DNA of 43,162 bases from Campylobacter sp. US33a (GTDB lineage Bacteria; Campylobacterota; Campylobacteria; Campylobacterales; Campylobacteraceae), in contig NZ_RYYL01000012.1 of NCBI RefSeq assembly GCF_004378855.1, positions 1 through 43,162 of the forward strand, read 5' to 3'. The notes beneath the pieces are model-generated. The model was not told the origin of the DNA, searched no databases, and saw only the letters and a list, made by a program, of their open reading frames with translations. Each line of letters opens with the position of its first letter. Within the stretch, counting starts at the first letter, position 1. Made by a program: the position numbers and the translations under genes. Shown one piece after another: positions 42,253 through 43,162 of the stretch.

Positions 42253-42822
42253 ATGATGACATACATATTACTTCTTATTATAATTTCTACTATTCTTTCT
42301 TATCTTATATTAAAATTTATTTATAGAATTATCTTTAAATCTAAAAAAAGTGTTTCAAAGTTTTTAGTCTTTCTTGGAAGTATAGGCTTAATTATCTTTT
42401 ATTATACTCCTTATTCTTATTATTTAGAGCCTAGTTTTTATAAGTTTAAAGAAATATGTAAGCTAGACCCAGAGATTTATCAAGCCAATGGTGGTAAATT
42501 AGATGAGGAATATTATAATAAAGTGCTAAGGTATTTTGATACGGATTTGGATAATATGTCAAAGATAAAAACATTAAGAATAAGTGATGATAAAAAGCAC
42601 TTTTCATATTGGTTTGAAAAATGGGTTGAAGATAGAATCTCTTTTGATTTTGTTATTTGGTTTAAAAATGAAAACGCTACAAAAGACAACATTAAGAAAG
42701 TTAGCGTTTATGTTTGGTGGCGTGATTTACGCCCATTTCCATCAAGTAATGAGGGGACAGGATTCTATCTTTCGGGAGATAGAGAAAATTGTGATTATTT
42801 TAAAAAGGAGTCAAATGAATAA
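42253..42822 (+). CDS. Membrane protein with periplasmic domain; candidate immunity protein
   Basis: A 189-residue intact protein. Two membrane helices (about residues 3-27 and 37-54) are followed by a soluble domain starting SYYLEPSFYKFKEICKLDPE, the segment shared with the broken genes at 416 and 954. Positive residues between the helices put that loop in the cytoplasm and the C-terminal domain in the periplasm. Further residues include WWRDLRPFPSSNEGTGFYLSG; the end of the 416 frame has a similar GDEGVGLYFRYMEVLSCKN, so the fold extends to the C-terminus. GGAAATAGCTTA precedes two ATGs (42253, 42256). The stop overlaps the start of the next large gene by eight bases. Function unknown; protection against that neighbour is inference. 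Confidence 0.65.
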   Translation: MMTYILLLIIISTILSYLILKFIYRIIFKSKKSVSKFLVFLGSIGLIIFYYTPYSYYLEPSFYKFKEICKLDPEIYQANGGKLDEEYYNKVLRYFDTDLDNMSKIKTLRISDDKKHFSYWFEKWVEDRISFDFVIWFKNENATKDNIKKVSVYVWWRDLRPFPSSNEGTGFYLSGDRENCDYFKKESNE

Positions 42823-43162
42823 CAAAGAACAAATAAAGAAACTAAGAGATAATGCTGAATTAGCAATGGCAAGTTATGGTTACTTTCATCTAATAGATAA
42901 AACCTATAAACATAATAATAAAGATGAAAAGCGATTAAAGGAATTTAGAGAACTTAAAGCAAAAGCATTAGGAAAAGAAATTGATGAAAGTATTTACCCC
43001 ACCTACGCAGATATACTTGATATTACCTATAAATACTATCTTGATGATAATGGCAAACCCAAAGATGGCTTCTTTGATGATGAGTTATTTGATGGCGAAT
43101 TCTCCCCACTCCAAGCTAAACAATTCTTTTCTCGCTATGATTTATTAAAACATTGTCCTAAT
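42815..43162 (+). CDS. Large protein, partial at window edge (possible lipase-like effector)
   Basis: The frame opens with ATG at 42815 inside the previous gene, with AAGGAG seven bases ahead, and is still open after 116 codons at the window end. It reads NNKEQIKKLRDNAELAMASY at the start and SPLQAKQFFSRYDLLKHCPN at the edge; no signal peptide. The relic at 42011 shows that the family goes on with PNT-x-S-x-FSATLF, which resembles the strand before the F-R-G-T segment in class 3 lipases. I have an impression of a recurring Campylobacter lipase-like family with this N-terminus, perhaps a secreted effector, but nothing in the window contains a catalytic motif. Confidence 0.55.
   Translation, partial: MNNKEQIKKLRDNAELAMASYGYFHLIDKTYKHNNKDEKRLKEFRELKAKALGKEIDESIYPTYADILDITYKYYLDDNGKPKDGFFDDELFDGEFSPLQAKQFFSRYDLLKHCPN

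Noticed and set aside
1-43162. CRISPR array, IS element or prophage genes
   Set aside because: No regular repeat-spacer series, transposase, integrase or phage gene is seen; the only longer repeats are the tRNA block and the 242-bp cassette.

Overview
The window is AT-rich, tightly packed bacterial DNA of the Campylobacter jejuni/coli type. Evidence for this: a two-domain PGP-free FlgS kinase, FlhA and a receiver-less CheB; a short HrcA followed by GrpE and DnaK; many TTG starts and 4-nt stop/start overlaps; and proteins that match, from memory, the C. jejuni set (dnaE, hemL, folD, flgS, prs, cheB/cheR, pepA, flhA, hrcA-grpE-dnaK). Blocks that I remember as separate in C. jejuni NCTC 11168 sit side by side here, so a relative such as C. 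coli is more likely. No database was searched.

Layout. (1) 1-2.9 kb: an accessory strip of small, mostly broken genes: a frameshifted membrane/lipoprotein gene, a decayed N-terminal piece of a large protein, a frameshifted lipoprotein gene, a 46-aa ORF, a zinc-ribbon membrane protein and a multi-pass membrane protein. (2) 2.9-3.6 kb: seven minus-strand tRNA genes behind one strong promoter, built by duplication; the single tRNA-Glu has an abnormal anticodon arm. (3) 3.6-41.1 kb: core genes. These cover amino-acid uptake; a class V aminotransferase; the flagellar kinase flgS; an M48 protease with prmC; ilvA; hemL with a cytochrome c; folD; a DJ-1 protein; a hidden SelW-type selenoprotein gene; dnaE; two transporters and a Crp/Fnr regulator; the rpiB-apt-dedA-pepA-ychF run; cheB-cheR; prs; pgsA-rseP; rpsO; an Rrf2 regulator with flhA and four following genes; and the hrcA-grpE-dnaK heat-shock operon with a CIRCE operator. 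(4) 41.1-43.2 kb: a second accessory strip that repeats parts of strip 1 (242 bp nearly identical) and ends in an apparently intact pair: a two-helix membrane protein overlapping the start of a large protein that runs off the window.

How the parts relate. The two accessory strips hold one family of small envelope proteins sharing a Y-x-x-(L/M)-(D/E)-...-F-x-x-(L/I)-C segment, and several fragments of the large protein that starts at 42815. I read them as a decaying and diversifying set of effector/immunity-like cassettes on both sides of a 40-kb core block; the pairing is inference. The strongest single finding is the selenoprotein: an 80-codon Rdx/SelW gene with an in-frame TGA in a C-x-x-U motif and a 6-bp, 3-nt-loop hairpin 16 nt behind the TGA, in the place where a bacterial SECIS should be.
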